Origin: Nitrincola alkalilacustris
Lineage (GTDB): Bacteria; Pseudomonadota; Gammaproteobacteria; Pseudomonadales; Balneatricaceae
Length of the DNA stretch: 64,000 nucleotides
Assembly: GCF_008973755.1 (NCBI RefSeq)
Contig: NZ_WBOM01000009.1
Span: forward strand, 62,001 to 126,000
Reading direction: 5' to 3'
In this document: positions 1 through 8,520 of the stretch, piece by piece
How positions within the stretch are numbered: position 1 is the stretch's first letter
How the letters are laid out: each line of letters opens with the position of its first letter
Notes under the pieces: model-generated
What the model saw: the letters and a program-made list of their open reading frames with translations, nothing else
Told to the model about the DNA's origin: nothing
Databases searched by the model: none
Made by a program: the position numbers and the translations under genes

Positions 1-1
1 T

Positions 2-961
2 GGCGTTTACGGCTGTCTGGCCGGTCTGGAAGTGATTCGCAGTCTGAATGAGCAGGGGATCACGACACGCCGACCTATCGAGGTGGTGATCTGGACCAAT
101 GAAGAGGGCTCCCGCTTCGCCCCAGCCATGGTCGCCTCAGGTGTCTATGCCGGTAAATTCACACTCGAATATGCCCTGCAGCAACGTGATCATGAGGGCA
201 TAAGCCTGGACGAAGCGCTGACAGCGATCGGCTACAAGGGTGATATCGCTGTCGGGGCACGCCGTTTTGCACGCTTCATCGAGCTGCATATCGAGCAGGG
301 TCCGGTCCTGGAGCGGGAGGGCGAGGAGATCGGCGTCGTCGAAGGCGTACTCGGCATGCGCTGGTATGATGTAAGGGTCGAGGGTACCTCGGCACATGCA
401 GGCCCTACCCCGATGAGCTATCGCAAGGATGCACTGGCAGCCAGCGCGCAGATCATCAGCGAACTGATCGAGCTGGCGGATCGACGCGAGGCCGAATCCG
501 GGCGCTGCACCATCGGTGAACTGGATGTGATCAAGGCATCACGCAATGTAATCCCCGGCGCCGTGCGCTTCTCGCTGGATCTGCGCAACGCCACAGTGGA
601 TGGGCTGCAGGCAATGGAAGCAGAAGCAGCTGCACTGATCGATCGCATCGCCCAGCAGCGAGGTGTACAGGTCACACTTGAGCAGATCTGGAACTCACCC
701 CCGGTGGCATTTGATACCGAGACAGTAAACCAGGTGGAGCAGGCGGTTAAGGCCAGTGGCCTCAGCTATCGTCGCATGGTCAGCGGAGCGGGCCATGATG
801 CGGTCAATATCTCCGGAACCACCCCCACAGCGATGATCTTCATCCCCTCGGTCGGTGGCATCAGCCATAACGAAACCGAGTATTCAACACCCGAGCAGAT
901 CGCTCAGGGCGTGCAGATCCTGCTTAATGTCATGCATCAGGCTGCCAGTCAAAACGACTGA
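2..961 (+). CDS. M20-family amidohydrolase (carbamoylase/allantoate type), 5' truncated
   Basis: This is the C-terminal 319 residues of a zinc-dependent amidase of the hydantoinase/carbamoylase family, which hydrolyses N-carbamoyl amino acids, allantoate or similar ureido compounds. The reading frame is open from base 2, so the start lies outside the window; relatives are about 410 residues, so roughly 95 are missing. Family motifs visible are TNEEGSRF (metal ligand region), HIEQGPVLE, SAHAGPTPM (dimerisation-domain histidine), GAGHDAV and GISHNETEYS near the C-terminus. The substrate cannot be decided from sequence alone, because AllC, HyuC and beta-ureidopropionase-like enzymes share these motifs. 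It converges on the malic enzyme gene, with a shared terminator between them. Confidence 0.85.
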   Translation, partial: GVYGCLAGLEVIRSLNEQGITTRRPIEVVIWTNEEGSRFAPAMVASGVYAGKFTLEYALQQRDHEGISLDEALTAIGYKGDIAVGARRFARFIELHIEQGPVLEREGEEIGVVEGVLGMRWYDVRVEGTSAHAGPTPMSYRKDALAASAQIISELIELADRREAESGRCTIGELDVIKASRNVIPGAVRFSLDLRNATVDGLQAMEAEAAALIDRIAQQRGVQVTLEQIWNSPPVAFDTETVNQVEQAVKASGLSYRRMVSGAGHDAVNISGTTPTAMIFIPSVGGISHNETEYSTPEQIAQGVQILLNVMHQAASQND

Positions 962-1063
962 GACAGCAACTAAGACGACAACTAAGACAACGCATGACAG
1001 GCAAATGACAGGCGAACCGGCAACTGCTCCTGCTTTGCCAGCATACTGCACATCCCTGTGCAT

Positions 1064-1095
1064 AAAAAAACCACATCTTGCGATGTGGTTTTTTT
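1064..1095. terminator. Bidirectional rho-independent terminator
   Basis: A 7-bp stem (CCACATC at 1071-1077, GATGTGG at 1082-1088) with a 4-base loop is flanked by an A-run at 1064-1070 and a T-run at 1089-1095. It lies between the convergent amidohydrolase and malic enzyme genes and can serve both. Confidence 0.85.
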
Positions 1096-1112
1096 GTTCA
1101 ACCTGATGAATA

Positions 1113-2381
1113 TTACATCAGCAGATCTGCTGCACTCTTGATCGGATAATGTGCAGGCATCGGCAGACGCGCTACGCCACTATCGATGGCAGCTTTAGCA
1201 ACAGCATGAGAGATCGCGCCCAGCAGGCGAGAGTCCGTTGCTTTCGGCAGAATGTAATCGCGGCCGAATTCCAGTGATTGCAGACCATATGCATCCAACA
1301 CTTCCTGCGGCACAGGTTCACGCGTCAGCTCAGCCAACGCTTTTACTGCGGCTTCTTTCATCTCTTCATTGATGGCAGATGCACGAACATCAAGCGCACC
1401 ACGGAAGATGAAAGGAAAGCCCAGTACGTTGTTAACCTGGTTCGGATAGTCGGAACGACCTGTGGCGATGATCACATCTGAACGGGTTGCCTTGGCAGTT
1501 TCCGGCAGAATTTCGGGATCAGGGTTGGCACAGGCGAAGACGACAGGATTATCAGCCATCTTCAGAAGCTGTTCAGGTGACAGCAGGTCTGGACCGGACA
1601 GACCAACAAACACATCGGCACCCTCGATGGCATCATCAAGAGTACGCTTGTCAGTTTCAGTTGCGAACGCCGCTTTTTCGGCGGTCAGGTCATCACGACC
1701 GGAGTGGATCACACCCTTGCGGTCGATCATGTAGATGTTCTCGACTTTAGCGCCCATATTGATGAGCAGCTTCATACAGGCACTTGCAGCAGCTCCGGCA
1801 CCCAGACAGACAATGGAAGCTTCGTCAAGCTTCTTGCCTGCCAGTTCCAGCGCATTGATCATGCCGGCAGCGGTTACGATAGCCGTACCATGCTGATCAT
1901 CGTGGAAAACCGGAATGTTGCAGCGTTCAATCAGAACACGCTCGATCTCAAAGCACTCAGGTGCCTTGATATCTTCCAGGTTGATACCACCGAAGGTTTC
2001 AGCAATACGAGCGACCGTATCGATGAACGCCTGTGGGCTTTCGGCATCAACTTCGATATCGATGGAATCGATACCCGCGAAACGTTTGAACAGCAGCGCC
2101 TTGCCTTCCATGACAGGTTTGGATGCCAATGGACCCAGATCACCCAGGCCCAATATGGCAGAACCATTGGAAATAACGGCAACCAGGTTACCCTTTGCTG
2201 TATAACGGTAAGCAGCATCGGGATCCTTCGCGATTTCACGCACGGGTTCTGCTACGCCGGGCGAGTATGCCAGCGACAGATCACGTGAAGTCTCAGCAGA
2301 AGTTGAGATCTCCACACTGATCTTACCAGGGCGAGGGAACTCGTGGTAATCAAGAGCAGCTTGTTTGAAATCTTGAGACAT
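1113..2381 (-). CDS. maeB: Malic enzyme, short form without phosphotransacetylase domain
   Basis: It oxidatively decarboxylates malate to pyruvate with NAD(P)+. The product is 422 residues with an N-terminal malic domain (motifs SLAYSPGVAEP and SNGSAILGLGDLG) and a C-terminal nucleotide-binding domain (GAGAAASACMKLL). Enterobacterial MaeB carries a further phosphotransacetylase domain of about 330 residues, which is absent here, so the symbol means family only. I chose the ATG at 2381; an in-frame TTG at 2396 is possible but has no clear ribosome binding site. The gene is monocistronic between terminators, with a good sigma-70 promoter just upstream. Together with malate synthase elsewhere in the window it links C2/C4 carbon use to pyruvate and NADPH supply. 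Confidence 0.92.
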   Translation of the reverse strand: MSQDFKQAALDYHEFPRPGKISVEISTSAETSRDLSLAYSPGVAEPVREIAKDPDAAYRYTAKGNLVAVISNGSAILGLGDLGPLASKPVMEGKALLFKRFAGIDSIDIEVDAESPQAFIDTVARIAETFGGINLEDIKAPECFEIERVLIERCNIPVFHDDQHGTAIVTAAGMINALELAGKKLDEASIVCLGAGAAASACMKLLINMGAKVENIYMIDRKGVIHSGRDDLTAEKAAFATETDKRTLDDAIEGADVFVGLSGPDLLSPEQLLKMADNPVVFACANPDPEILPETAKATRSDVIIATGRSDYPNQVNNVLGFPFIFRGALDVRASAINEEMKEAAVKALAELTREPVPQEVLDAYGLQSLEFGRDYILPKATDSRLLGAISHAVAKAAIDSGVARLPMPAHYPIKSAADLLM

Positions 2382-2421
2382 GGTTGTTATATCCAACTAA
2401 GGTTGTAAATGACGAACTAGC

Positions 2422-2450
2422 ATCATATATAAAACCGCTCATGTGGACAA
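2422..2450 (-). promoter_or_regulatory. Sigma-70 promoter for malic enzyme
   Basis: On the minus strand TTGTCC (2445-2450) and TATGAT (2422-2427) are separated by exactly 17 bases. The predicted transcript begins near 2415, about 34 bases before the ATG. Called by eye. Confidence 0.55.
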
Positions 2451-2478
2451 CAAGGTTACCCTTCCCAGATCTCAAGGC

Positions 2479-2509
2479 AAAAAAAAGCATCCACTCGGGA
2501 TGCTTTTTT
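2479..2509 (-). terminator. Rho-independent terminator of rpmE
   Basis: A 6-bp stem (GCATCC at 2487-2492, GGATGC at 2498-2503) is flanked by A- and T-runs, just downstream of the rpmE stop codon. The A-run at 2479-2486 gives the U-tract for the minus-strand transcript, and the T-run makes the structure bidirectional. Confidence 0.85.
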
Positions 2510-2529
2510 CGTAGACACGTTTTGCTCGA

Positions 2530-2745
2530 TTACTTCTTGAGCGAACGCGTGGTGAAGCGCTTGTTGAAGCGATCAACACGACCACCAGTGGTGGCATCTT
2601 TCTGCTTACCAGTGTAGAACGGGTGGCACTGGCTGCAAACGTCGATCAGCATATCGCTTTTCATGGTTGAACGGGTGTTGACCACGTTACCGCATGAGCA
2701 AGTGATTTTTACTTCGTTGTATTCCGGATGGATTCCAGCTTTCAT
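2530..2745 (-). CDS. rpmE: 50S ribosomal protein L31 (zinc-binding type)
   Basis: A 71-residue bL31 of the large ribosomal subunit. It is the zinc-containing form: a CxC pair (CSCG) and a CxxC pair (CSQCHPF) are present, as in bL31A. The start is the ATG opening MKAGIHPEY, preceded by GAGG eight bases upstream; an in-frame extension of ten codons further upstream lacks family similarity. The gene is transcribed divergently from priA, as in Pseudomonas relatives. Its predicted mRNA leader is long (about 150 bases). Confidence 0.96.
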   Translation of the reverse strand: MKAGIHPEYNEVKITCSCGNVVNTRSTMKSDMLIDVCSQCHPFYTGKQKDATTGGRVDRFNKRFTTRSLKK

Positions 2746-2904
2746 ATCAAACCTCAGTAGTTGTTGTGCCGCCACTCAATCCGCCTGGACTACCCCTATG
2801 CCAAGCTGAAACTAACGCTGGCAACTACAGGTCAGGGAAGGTCAAGCACCGCACTCGTAACGGATGGTCAGACTGACCCTTCCGGCTTAATTCCAAGGCC
2901 GAAG

Positions 2905-2933
2905 ATTATACGGATCACAACCCTTCGCCGCAA
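2905..2933 (-). promoter_or_regulatory. Sigma-70 promoter for rpmE
   Basis: On the minus strand TTGCGG (2928-2933) and a perfect TATAAT (2905-2910) are 17 bases apart. It predicts a start near 2898 and a leader of about 150 bases before the L31 start codon. The leader contains a small hairpin (GGTCA-GAC-TGACC). Confidence 0.65.
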
Positions 2934-3006
2934 GTCATAAATCACGGTTTTATCGCACCTCGAATCGTTCTAGACTGTAGCCTCTCCAATCCTTCGGAAA
3001 CAGTAA

Positions 3007-5214
3007 TTGACCGTGATCCTGCGCATTGCTCTGCCCACCCCTCTGCATCGCCTCTTTGACTATCTGCCACCTGCAGGAAAGATGCTGACACCTCTGCTGC
3101 CGGGATGCCGGATAAGAGTGCCATTCGGCAATCGTGAGATGATCGGCCTGCTGATCGAAACGGCCACCGAATCAGATGTTCCGGCAGGCAAGCTGAAACC
3201 CGCGCTGGAAGTCCTTGATCAGACACCGGTGCTGGATGAGTCCTTATTCGGACTGGTGCGCTGGGCAGCCGGTTATTACTTCTATCCCGAGGGGGATGCT
3301 CTGATGCTGGCCCTGCCAACACTGCTGCGCAAAGGTCAGCCAGCGCAGTTTGCGCATGCGATCCTGTGGCGAGCCACCCCGACAGCCAGCCTGGAAAGTC
3401 TCTCGGGCGGAGCACACCGCCAGCGGGAGCTGCTTGAAATACTGCTGCGCAATCCTGCCGGCATCAGCCCTGAAGCACTGCGCGCAGAAGATGCACCCAC
3501 ACAACTGCTTAAAACACTGGCTGAGAAAGGGCTGGCTGAGGCCTTCGAGCATCACCCAAAACTCCCTCACAGTGAACGTCGCGAATCGCTGCTGCGTGAT
3601 CCACACCTGCCACTGAATAGAGAGCAGCAGCAAGCATTTGACCGCATCCGCCAGGCAGATGGGTTCGAGATATTCCTGCTCGATGGTGTCACAGGCTCAG
3701 GCAAGACCGAAGTCTATCTGCAGGCGATAGAGCAGGTACTGACAAAAGGGCAGCAGGCGCTGGTGCTGGTGCCCGAAATAGGACTGACTCCGCAAACAGT
3801 GGCGCGCTTCAAGTCTCGCTTCAATGTCCCGGTTCTGACTCTGCACTCCGGCCTGACCGAACGCCAGCGCCTGGACGCCTGGCTGCTGGCACGTGATGGC
3901 AGCGCGGGAATCATGATCGGCACCCGTTCGGCAATATTCACCCCCATGTGCAAGCCGGGTCTGATCATTATTGATGAAGAACACGACACCTCGCTGAAGC
4001 AGCAGGATGGATTTCGCTATTCGGCTCGTGACCTGGCCGCCATCCGTTGCCAACGGGAGAAGATCCCGCTGATTCTGGGCAGCGCCACACCGGCCCTCGA
4101 ATCTCTGCACAATGCGCTCACGGGCCGATACCAGCACCTGCAACTGACCAACCGTGCCGGTGAGGCACAGCAGCCCAGTTTCGAGCTGCTCGACATTCGT
4201 GCTCAGGAGCTGCAGTCAGGCCTGTCAGAAACGCTGATACAGCGCATTCAGGATCATCTGCAACAACAAAAGCAGGTGCTGCTGTTTCTGAACCGGCGTG
4301 GATTTTCGCCCTCTCTGATCTGCCATCAATGCGGCACGGTGATCGACTGTACCCGTTGCGATGCCCGTATGACGCTTCACCGCTACCCACCGCACATGCA
4401 CTGCCATCACTGCGACCGCCAGACACCGATTCCGCGCCGCTGTGGCACCTGCGGCAGTGAAGATCTGCGCCCCAACGGTTCAGGTACGGAGCGCATAGAA
4501 GAGGTGCTGAACAAGCTCTTCCCCAAAACGCAGGTGCTGCGTATCGACCGCGACAGCATGCAGCGCAAGAATGCACTGGAAAACGTGATGCGCGAGATTC
4601 ATAAGGGCGAGCCCTGCATCCTCGTCGGCACCCAGATGCTGGCCAAGGGGCATCATTTCCCGAAGGTGACACTGGTGGCGATACTGGATGCCGACAGCGG
4701 GCTGTTCAGCGCCGATTTTCGTGGCATGGAAAAAACCTCGCAGTTGATCTTGCAGGTAGCCGGACGCGCAGGGCGTGCAGAGTCACCCGGGCAGGTGATA
4801 CTGCAGACCCACCATGCTGACCATCCGATGCTGCATGCATTGATTGCTCAGGGTTACGGCGCGTTTGCGGCGGGTGAACTGCGCTTGCGTGAAGGAGCTG
4901 CGCTACCGCCCTTCAGCTACCATGCCCTGATCAGAGCTGAAGCCACACATCAAGGGCTGGCAGAGCAGTTCCTGCGCGATATCCGCCTGATGATCGAACA
5001 GGAGAGACTCCCCACCCACACCCACTGCTCAGGCCCCTTTCCGGCACCACTGGAAAAAAAGGGCGGCCTGTTCCGGGCACAACTGCTGCTGCAGGGGCAG
5101 CAACGCAGACCACTGCATCAGTTGCTGGCGCGAACACTTCTGGCACTTGAGCAGCACAGGGATACACGCAAAGTACGCTGGTCGCTGGATATTGACCCGA
5201 GCGACGGCTATTAA
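3007..5214 (+). CDS. priA: Primosomal replication restart helicase PriA
   Basis: A superfamily 2 3'-5' DNA helicase that recognises stalled or D-loop forks and reloads the replisome. Its 735 residues match the family length. The N-terminal fork-binding domain (about residues 1-105) is followed by the helicase core with Walker A GVTGSGKT (227-234) and a DEEH box in IIIDEEHDTS. Two cysteine clusters (CHQCG, CTRC, CHHC, CGTC) bind two zinc ions. The start is a TTG at 3007, with a GTG two codons further in also possible; a weak GGA lies upstream. It is divergent from rpmE and followed by argS after 167 bases containing a hairpin array. Confidence 0.96.
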   Translation: MTVILRIALPTPLHRLFDYLPPAGKMLTPLLPGCRIRVPFGNREMIGLLIETATESDVPAGKLKPALEVLDQTPVLDESLFGLVRWAAGYYFYPEGDALMLALPTLLRKGQPAQFAHAILWRATPTASLESLSGGAHRQRELLEILLRNPAGISPEALRAEDAPTQLLKTLAEKGLAEAFEHHPKLPHSERRESLLRDPHLPLNREQQQAFDRIRQADGFEIFLLDGVTGSGKTEVYLQAIEQVLTKGQQALVLVPEIGLTPQTVARFKSRFNVPVLTLHSGLTERQRLDAWLLARDGSAGIMIGTRSAIFTPMCKPGLIIIDEEHDTSLKQQDGFRYSARDLAAIRCQREKIPLILGSATPALESLHNALTGRYQHLQLTNRAGEAQQPSFELLDIRAQELQSGLSETLIQRIQDHLQQQKQVLLFLNRRGFSPSLICHQCGTVIDCTRCDARMTLHRYPPHMHCHHCDRQTPIPRRCGTCGSEDLRPNGSGTERIEEVLNKLFPKTQVLRIDRDSMQRKNALENVMREIHKGEPCILVGTQMLAKGHHFPKVTLVAILDADSGLFSADFRGMEKTSQLILQVAGRAGRAESPGQVILQTHHADHPMLHALIAQGYGAFAAGELRLREGAALPPFSYHALIRAEATHQGLAEQFLRDIRLMIEQERLPTHTHCSGPFPAPLEKKGGLFRAQLLLQGQQRRPLHQLLARTLLALEQHRDTRKVRWSLDIDPSDGY

Positions 5215-5301
5215 TCGCAACAAAAACCAATTAAAAGTTGAGCAATCAGATTGGCTTTCAGTACCCCAGCCGAATTATAATTGCCGGCTGACTCTTTACA
5301 C

Positions 5302-5365
5302 AGGGGAACACCCCTGACTTTTTTCACCGGGGGCCTCCCCTCACTTTTTCACCGGGGCCATCCCC
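5302..5365 (+). repeat. Array of three GGGG-N4-CCCC hairpins upstream of argS
   Basis: Three short stem-loops repeat with a 25-26 base period: GGGG/CCCC arms at 5303-5306/5311-5314, 5329-5332/5337-5340 and 5354-5357/5362-5365. Near-identical spacers TGACTTTTTTCACC and TCACTTTTTCACC separate them, so each of the first two hairpins is followed by a T-run like a weak terminator. The array ends 16 bases before the argS ATG, inside its probable leader. It looks like expansion of a 25-base unit. Function is unknown; attenuation of argS or stopping of priA read-through is possible. Confidence 0.8.
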
Positions 5366-5381
5366 TGAATACGGGACAACG

Positions 5382-7139
5382 ATGAAAGCACATATTGCAG
5401 AACTGATTAACACTGCGCTGACAGCACTGATTGCAGACGGCACACTCGCTGCCGACACCCAGCCCAATATTCTGGTCGAGAACACACGCGACAAGGCACA
5501 TGGCGATTTTGCCACCAATGTCGCGCTGACGCTGGCCAAGGCTGCCCGATGCAATCCACGTGAGCTGGCGCAGAAAATCTGCAATGCCCTGCCCGCCTCC
5601 GACAAGGTGACCAAAACCGAGATCGCAGGCCCCGGCTTCATCAACTTTTTCATCACCCAGGCCTCTGCCTATGCCGTGGTTGAGACCATACTCGAACAGG
5701 GTAAGGCGTTCGGCCGTGCTCAGCCCAACAGTGGACCACGCGTGCAGGTCGAGTTCGTTTCTGCCAATCCGACCGGCCCACTGCATGTTGGCCATGGTCG
5801 CGGAGCGGCCTATGGCGCCACCGCAGCCGACCTGCTCGAAGCCGCTGGCATGCAGGTGGAGCGCGAATACTATGTCAACGATGCCGGTCGGCAGATGAGC
5901 ATTCTGGCAGTCAGCGTTTGGCTGCGCTATCTGGAGCAACTGGGCCAGTCATTCAACTTCCCGAGCAACGGCTATCAGGGTGAGTATGTCAACGAGATTG
6001 CCCAGTGGCTGATGCGTGATCATGGTGAAGCGTTCAACCGCCCGGCGGTCGAAGTGTTTGCAGATATCACCCCGGACGAGCCACAGGGTGGCGATAAAGA
6101 GCTGCATATCGATGCCCTGATCGAGCGCGCTCAGGCGATGCTCGGAGATGACTATGAAACTGTCTTCAACGCTGGCCTCAATTCCATTCTGGGTGATATC
6201 CGTGAAGATCTCGGCGAGTTCGGCATCCACTATCAGGAGTGGTTTTCCGAGCGCTCGCTGACCAGCAACGGCGATGTCGACCGCGCATTGGAAAAGCTCC
6301 AGGCACGCGGCTACCTCTTCGAACAGGAGGGCAACCTCTGGTTCCGCTCCACCGATTTCGGTGACGACAAGGACCGCGTGGTCAAGCGCGCCAATGGCCA
6401 GACCACCTACTTCGCATCCGATATCGCCTACCACATGAACAAGTTCGAGCGTGGCTTCGACCAGGTGGTGAATATCTGGGGTGCTGATCATCACGGCTAT
6501 ATCACACGCGTCAAGGCAGCGATTCAGGCACTGGGTTACGACCCTGAACGCCTGATCGTCAAACTGGTACAGTTCGCCATTCTCTATCGCGGCAGCGAGC
6601 GTGTACAGATGTCGACCCGTTCCGGCTCCTTCGTGACGCTGCGCGAACTGCGTGACGAGGTCGGAAAGGATGCCTGTCGCTTCTTCTATGTGACCCGCAA
6701 GGCGGACCAGCACATGGATTTCGACCTGGACCTGGCTAAATCAGAATCCAAGGATAACCCAGTGTTCTATATCCAGTATGCCCATGCCCGCGTCTGCTCG
6801 GTACTGCGCAAACTGGAAGAGGATGGACTGAGCTGGGACAAGACACAGGGTCTGGCAGCCTTGCAGCGTCTGGACAGCGAAGTCGAGAAGGATCTGGTCA
6901 CTCAGATGGGCAAATACCCGGAAACACTGCACAATGCCGCCCTGAACTACGAGCCACACACCCTCGCCAATTATCTTAAGGATCTGGCAGGCGATTTCCA
7001 CGCCTATTACAACACCAACAAGATGCTGATTGACGACGCCGAGCTGCGCAATGCGCGCCTGACACTGAGCGTCGCGGTGCGTCAGATTCTGGCCAATGGC
7101 CTCACCCTGCTGGGCGTTTCGGCACCGGAGCAGATGTAA
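5382..7139 (+). CDS. argS: Arginyl-tRNA synthetase
   Basis: A class I aminoacyl-tRNA synthetase that charges tRNA-Arg with arginine. The 585-residue product has the N-terminal Add1 tRNA-binding domain (about 1-115), the HIGH signature as HVGHGRG and a catalytic core including [13 protein letters not shown]. The KMSKS position reads QMSTRSG, normal for bacterial ArgRS. An alpha-helical anticodon-binding domain makes up the C-terminal 120 residues. The ATG has only a weak ribosome binding site (GGGA). The SPOR-domain gene follows six bases after the stop, so the two are probably co-transcribed. Confidence 0.97.
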   Translation: MKAHIAELINTALTALIADGTLAADTQPNILVENTRDKAHGDFATNVALTLAKAARCNPRELAQKICNALPASDKVTKTEIAGPGFINFFITQASAYAVVETILEQGKAFGRAQPNSGPRVQVEFVSANPTGPLHVGHGRGAAYGATAADLLEAAGMQVEREYYVNDAGRQMSILAVSVWLRYLEQLGQSFNFPSNGYQGEYVNEIAQWLMRDHGEAFNRPAVEVFADITPDEPQGGDKELHIDALIERAQAMLGDDYETVFNAGLNSILGDIREDLGEFGIHYQEWFSERSLTSNGDVDRALEKLQARGYLFEQEGNLWFRSTDFGDDKDRVVKRANGQTTYFASDIAYHMNKFERGFDQVVNIWGADHHGYITRVKAAIQALGYDPERLIVKLVQFAILYRGSERVQMSTRSGSFVTLRELRDEVGKDACRFFYVTRKADQHMDFDLDLAKSESKDNPVFYIQYAHARVCSVLRKLEEDGLSWDKTQGLAALQRLDSEVEKDLVTQMGKYPETLHNAALNYEPHTLANYLKDLAGDFHAYYNTNKMLIDDAELRNARLTLSVAVRQILANGLTLLGVSAPEQM

Positions 7140-7145
7140 CCACCT

Positions 7146-7856
7146 ATGGCCAGACAGGATTTTGCCCAGAAACGACGCAGCTCCCACTCAGCGAGCCGTC
7201 AGCCCAGGAAGCAGCCAACACCTGCCCCCAGAAAATCCGGCATCCCCTGGGGGCTGGGCCTGGTGACACTGCTGGCCGTTATCGGGCTGGGCTACCTGCT
7301 CGTCTCACTGGTGGATCTGCAAAGCGGCTCGGATACAACCCGAGCCCCTGCCGCACCAGCAGCCAGCACGCCAGCAGCTCCTGTGGCACCAGCACCGTCA
7401 GCAATCCCCGAGCCAGCGATGGCCCAACCAGCTACGCCGCTGGAACCGACCATTAACACTCAACCGGAAGTTCAGCCAGAAGCCCTGTCGGACGCAGAGC
7501 CTGATCCGGCCATAGTCACACGCGAAAACCGTTTTGATTTCTACGACATTCTGCCCAGAAGCGAAGTGCAGGCGCCGGAGGTGGACGTCTATCGCTCGAC
7601 CCCTCGAGATGCCGAACCGGATCATCGTTTTCTGCTGCAGGCTGGCTCCTTCCGTGACGCAGATGATGCCGAGCGTATGCGCGCGCAATTGATTCTGAAT
7701 GGCTTCCCGAATGTTCACACCAGTCAGGTCAGCGGCGAGAATGGTACCTGGTATCGTGTCAGAACCGGCCCCTTCGATGACCGTTCCAGCCTGAATCGCG
7801 CACAGGACCAACTGGTTCGTCTGCGCATCTCTCCGATGGTCATTCGACTCGACTGA
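7146..7856 (+). CDS. FtsN-like SPOR-domain cell division protein
   Basis: A bitopic inner-membrane protein of 236 residues. A short basic cytoplasmic tail (1-32) leads into one membrane segment (about 34-56), then a Pro/Ala-rich periplasmic linker (about 60-120). The C-terminal SPOR domain (about 155-236) has FLLQAGSFRDADDAERMRAQL and WYRVRTGPF. SPOR domains bind denuded septal glycan, and this architecture is that of FtsN, which activates septal peptidoglycan synthesis. Its place between argS and hslV is conserved in Pseudomonas. Whether it is the functional FtsN or a second SPOR protein cannot be decided here. Confidence 0.85.
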   Translation: MARQDFAQKRRSSHSASRQPRKQPTPAPRKSGIPWGLGLVTLLAVIGLGYLLVSLVDLQSGSDTTRAPAAPAASTPAAPVAPAPSAIPEPAMAQPATPLEPTINTQPEVQPEALSDAEPDPAIVTRENRFDFYDILPRSEVQAPEVDVYRSTPRDAEPDHRFLLQAGSFRDADDAERMRAQLILNGFPNVHTSQVSGENGTWYRVRTGPFDDRSSLNRAQDQLVRLRISPMVIRLD

Positions 7857-7874
7857 CCTCTACTGACATAGAGT

Positions 7875-7905
7875 CGGCAGCAGAAATATTCCGCTTCTGC
7901 TGCCG
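7875..7905 (+). terminator. Stem-loop after the SPOR gene
   Basis: A perfect 11-bp stem (CGGCAGCAGAA at 7875-7885, TTCTGCTGCCG at 7895-7905) encloses a 9-base loop. No T-run follows, so it may act as a weak terminator or RNA stabiliser that insulates argS transcription from the hslV promoter immediately downstream. Confidence 0.5.
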
Positions 7906-7912
7906 CTCAAAC

Positions 7913-7940
7913 CTTGAAAACCCAGCGTCTGCATCCATAT
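7913..7940 (+). promoter_or_regulatory. Sigma-32 (heat shock) promoter for hslVU
   Basis: CTTGAAA (7913-7919) matches the sigma-32 -35 element exactly. After 13 bases comes ATCCATAT (7933-7940), matching the -10 consensus CCCCATNT at six of eight positions, including all of CCATnT. Predicted start near 7947, about 30 bases before hslV. hslVU is a sigma-32 operon in E. coli. Confidence 0.7.
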
Positions 7941-7977
7941 CTGCAATCATTACTCACGCGTAACAGGGTTTCTTAAT

Positions 7978-8520
7978 ATGACAACGATAGTATCAGTGCG
8001 CCGTGGCAACCAGGTTGTCGTCGGTGGTGATGGCCAGGTTTCACTCGGCAACACCGTCATGAAAGGCACGGCCAGAAAAGTGAACGTGCTCGCCAAACAT
8101 CAGGTGATCACCGGCTTTGCAGGCGGCACCGCAGACGCCATCACCCTGCGCGACCTGTTCGAGCAGCAACTTGACAAGCATCAGGGCAATATCGTTACTG
8201 CCGTGATCCAGCTGGCCCGCGAATGGCGTAGTGACCGTGTGCTGCGGCGCCTTGAGGCGCTGATGCTGGTGGCCAACCGCGAAAAAACCTTCCTGATCTC
8301 CGGAAATGGCGATGTGATTGAGCCGGAAGAGGGCCTGATCGCAATCGGCTCCGGCGGTAACTATGCGCTGGCCGCCGCCAGAGCCCTGACCCAGAACACT
8401 GATCTTGATGCCCGCACTATCGTGGAAAAAAGCCTGCATATTGCAGCCGGCATCTGCGTCTTCACCAATGACAATCTGACCATTGAGCAAATCACCACTG
8501 CAGGCGAAGGAGAATCCTGA
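7978..8520 (+). CDS. hslV: ATP-dependent protease peptidase subunit HslV
   Basis: The proteasome-like threonine peptidase of the HslVU (ClpQY) complex, a dodecamer capped by HslU hexamers that degrades unfolded cytoplasmic proteins. The 180 residues begin [10 protein letters not shown]; Met removal exposes the catalytic N-terminal threonine. Conserved GGDGQVSLG and KVNVL segments are present. The stop codon overlaps the hslU start by one base (TGATG), so the subunits are translationally coupled. A sigma-32-type promoter precedes the gene. Confidence 0.97.
   Translation: MTTIVSVRRGNQVVVGGDGQVSLGNTVMKGTARKVNVLAKHQVITGFAGGTADAITLRDLFEQQLDKHQGNIVTAVIQLAREWRSDRVLRRLEALMLVANREKTFLISGNGDVIEPEEGLIAIGSGGNYALAAARALTQNTDLDARTIVEKSLHIAAGICVFTNDNLTIEQITTAGEGES

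Noticed and set aside
962-1020. Short ACAACTAAGAC direct repeats after the amidohydrolase gene
   Set aside because: Only two imperfect copies of about 12 bases; no structure or function is suggested.
5302-5374. Possible G-quadruplex upstream of argS
   Set aside because: The G-runs are 20 or more bases apart and each has a C-run four bases away, so local hairpins are far more likely.
7146-7856. Naming the SPOR-domain gene ftsN
   Set aside because: Architecture fits, but several SPOR proteins share it and the short FtsN-specific activating segment is not evident by eye.
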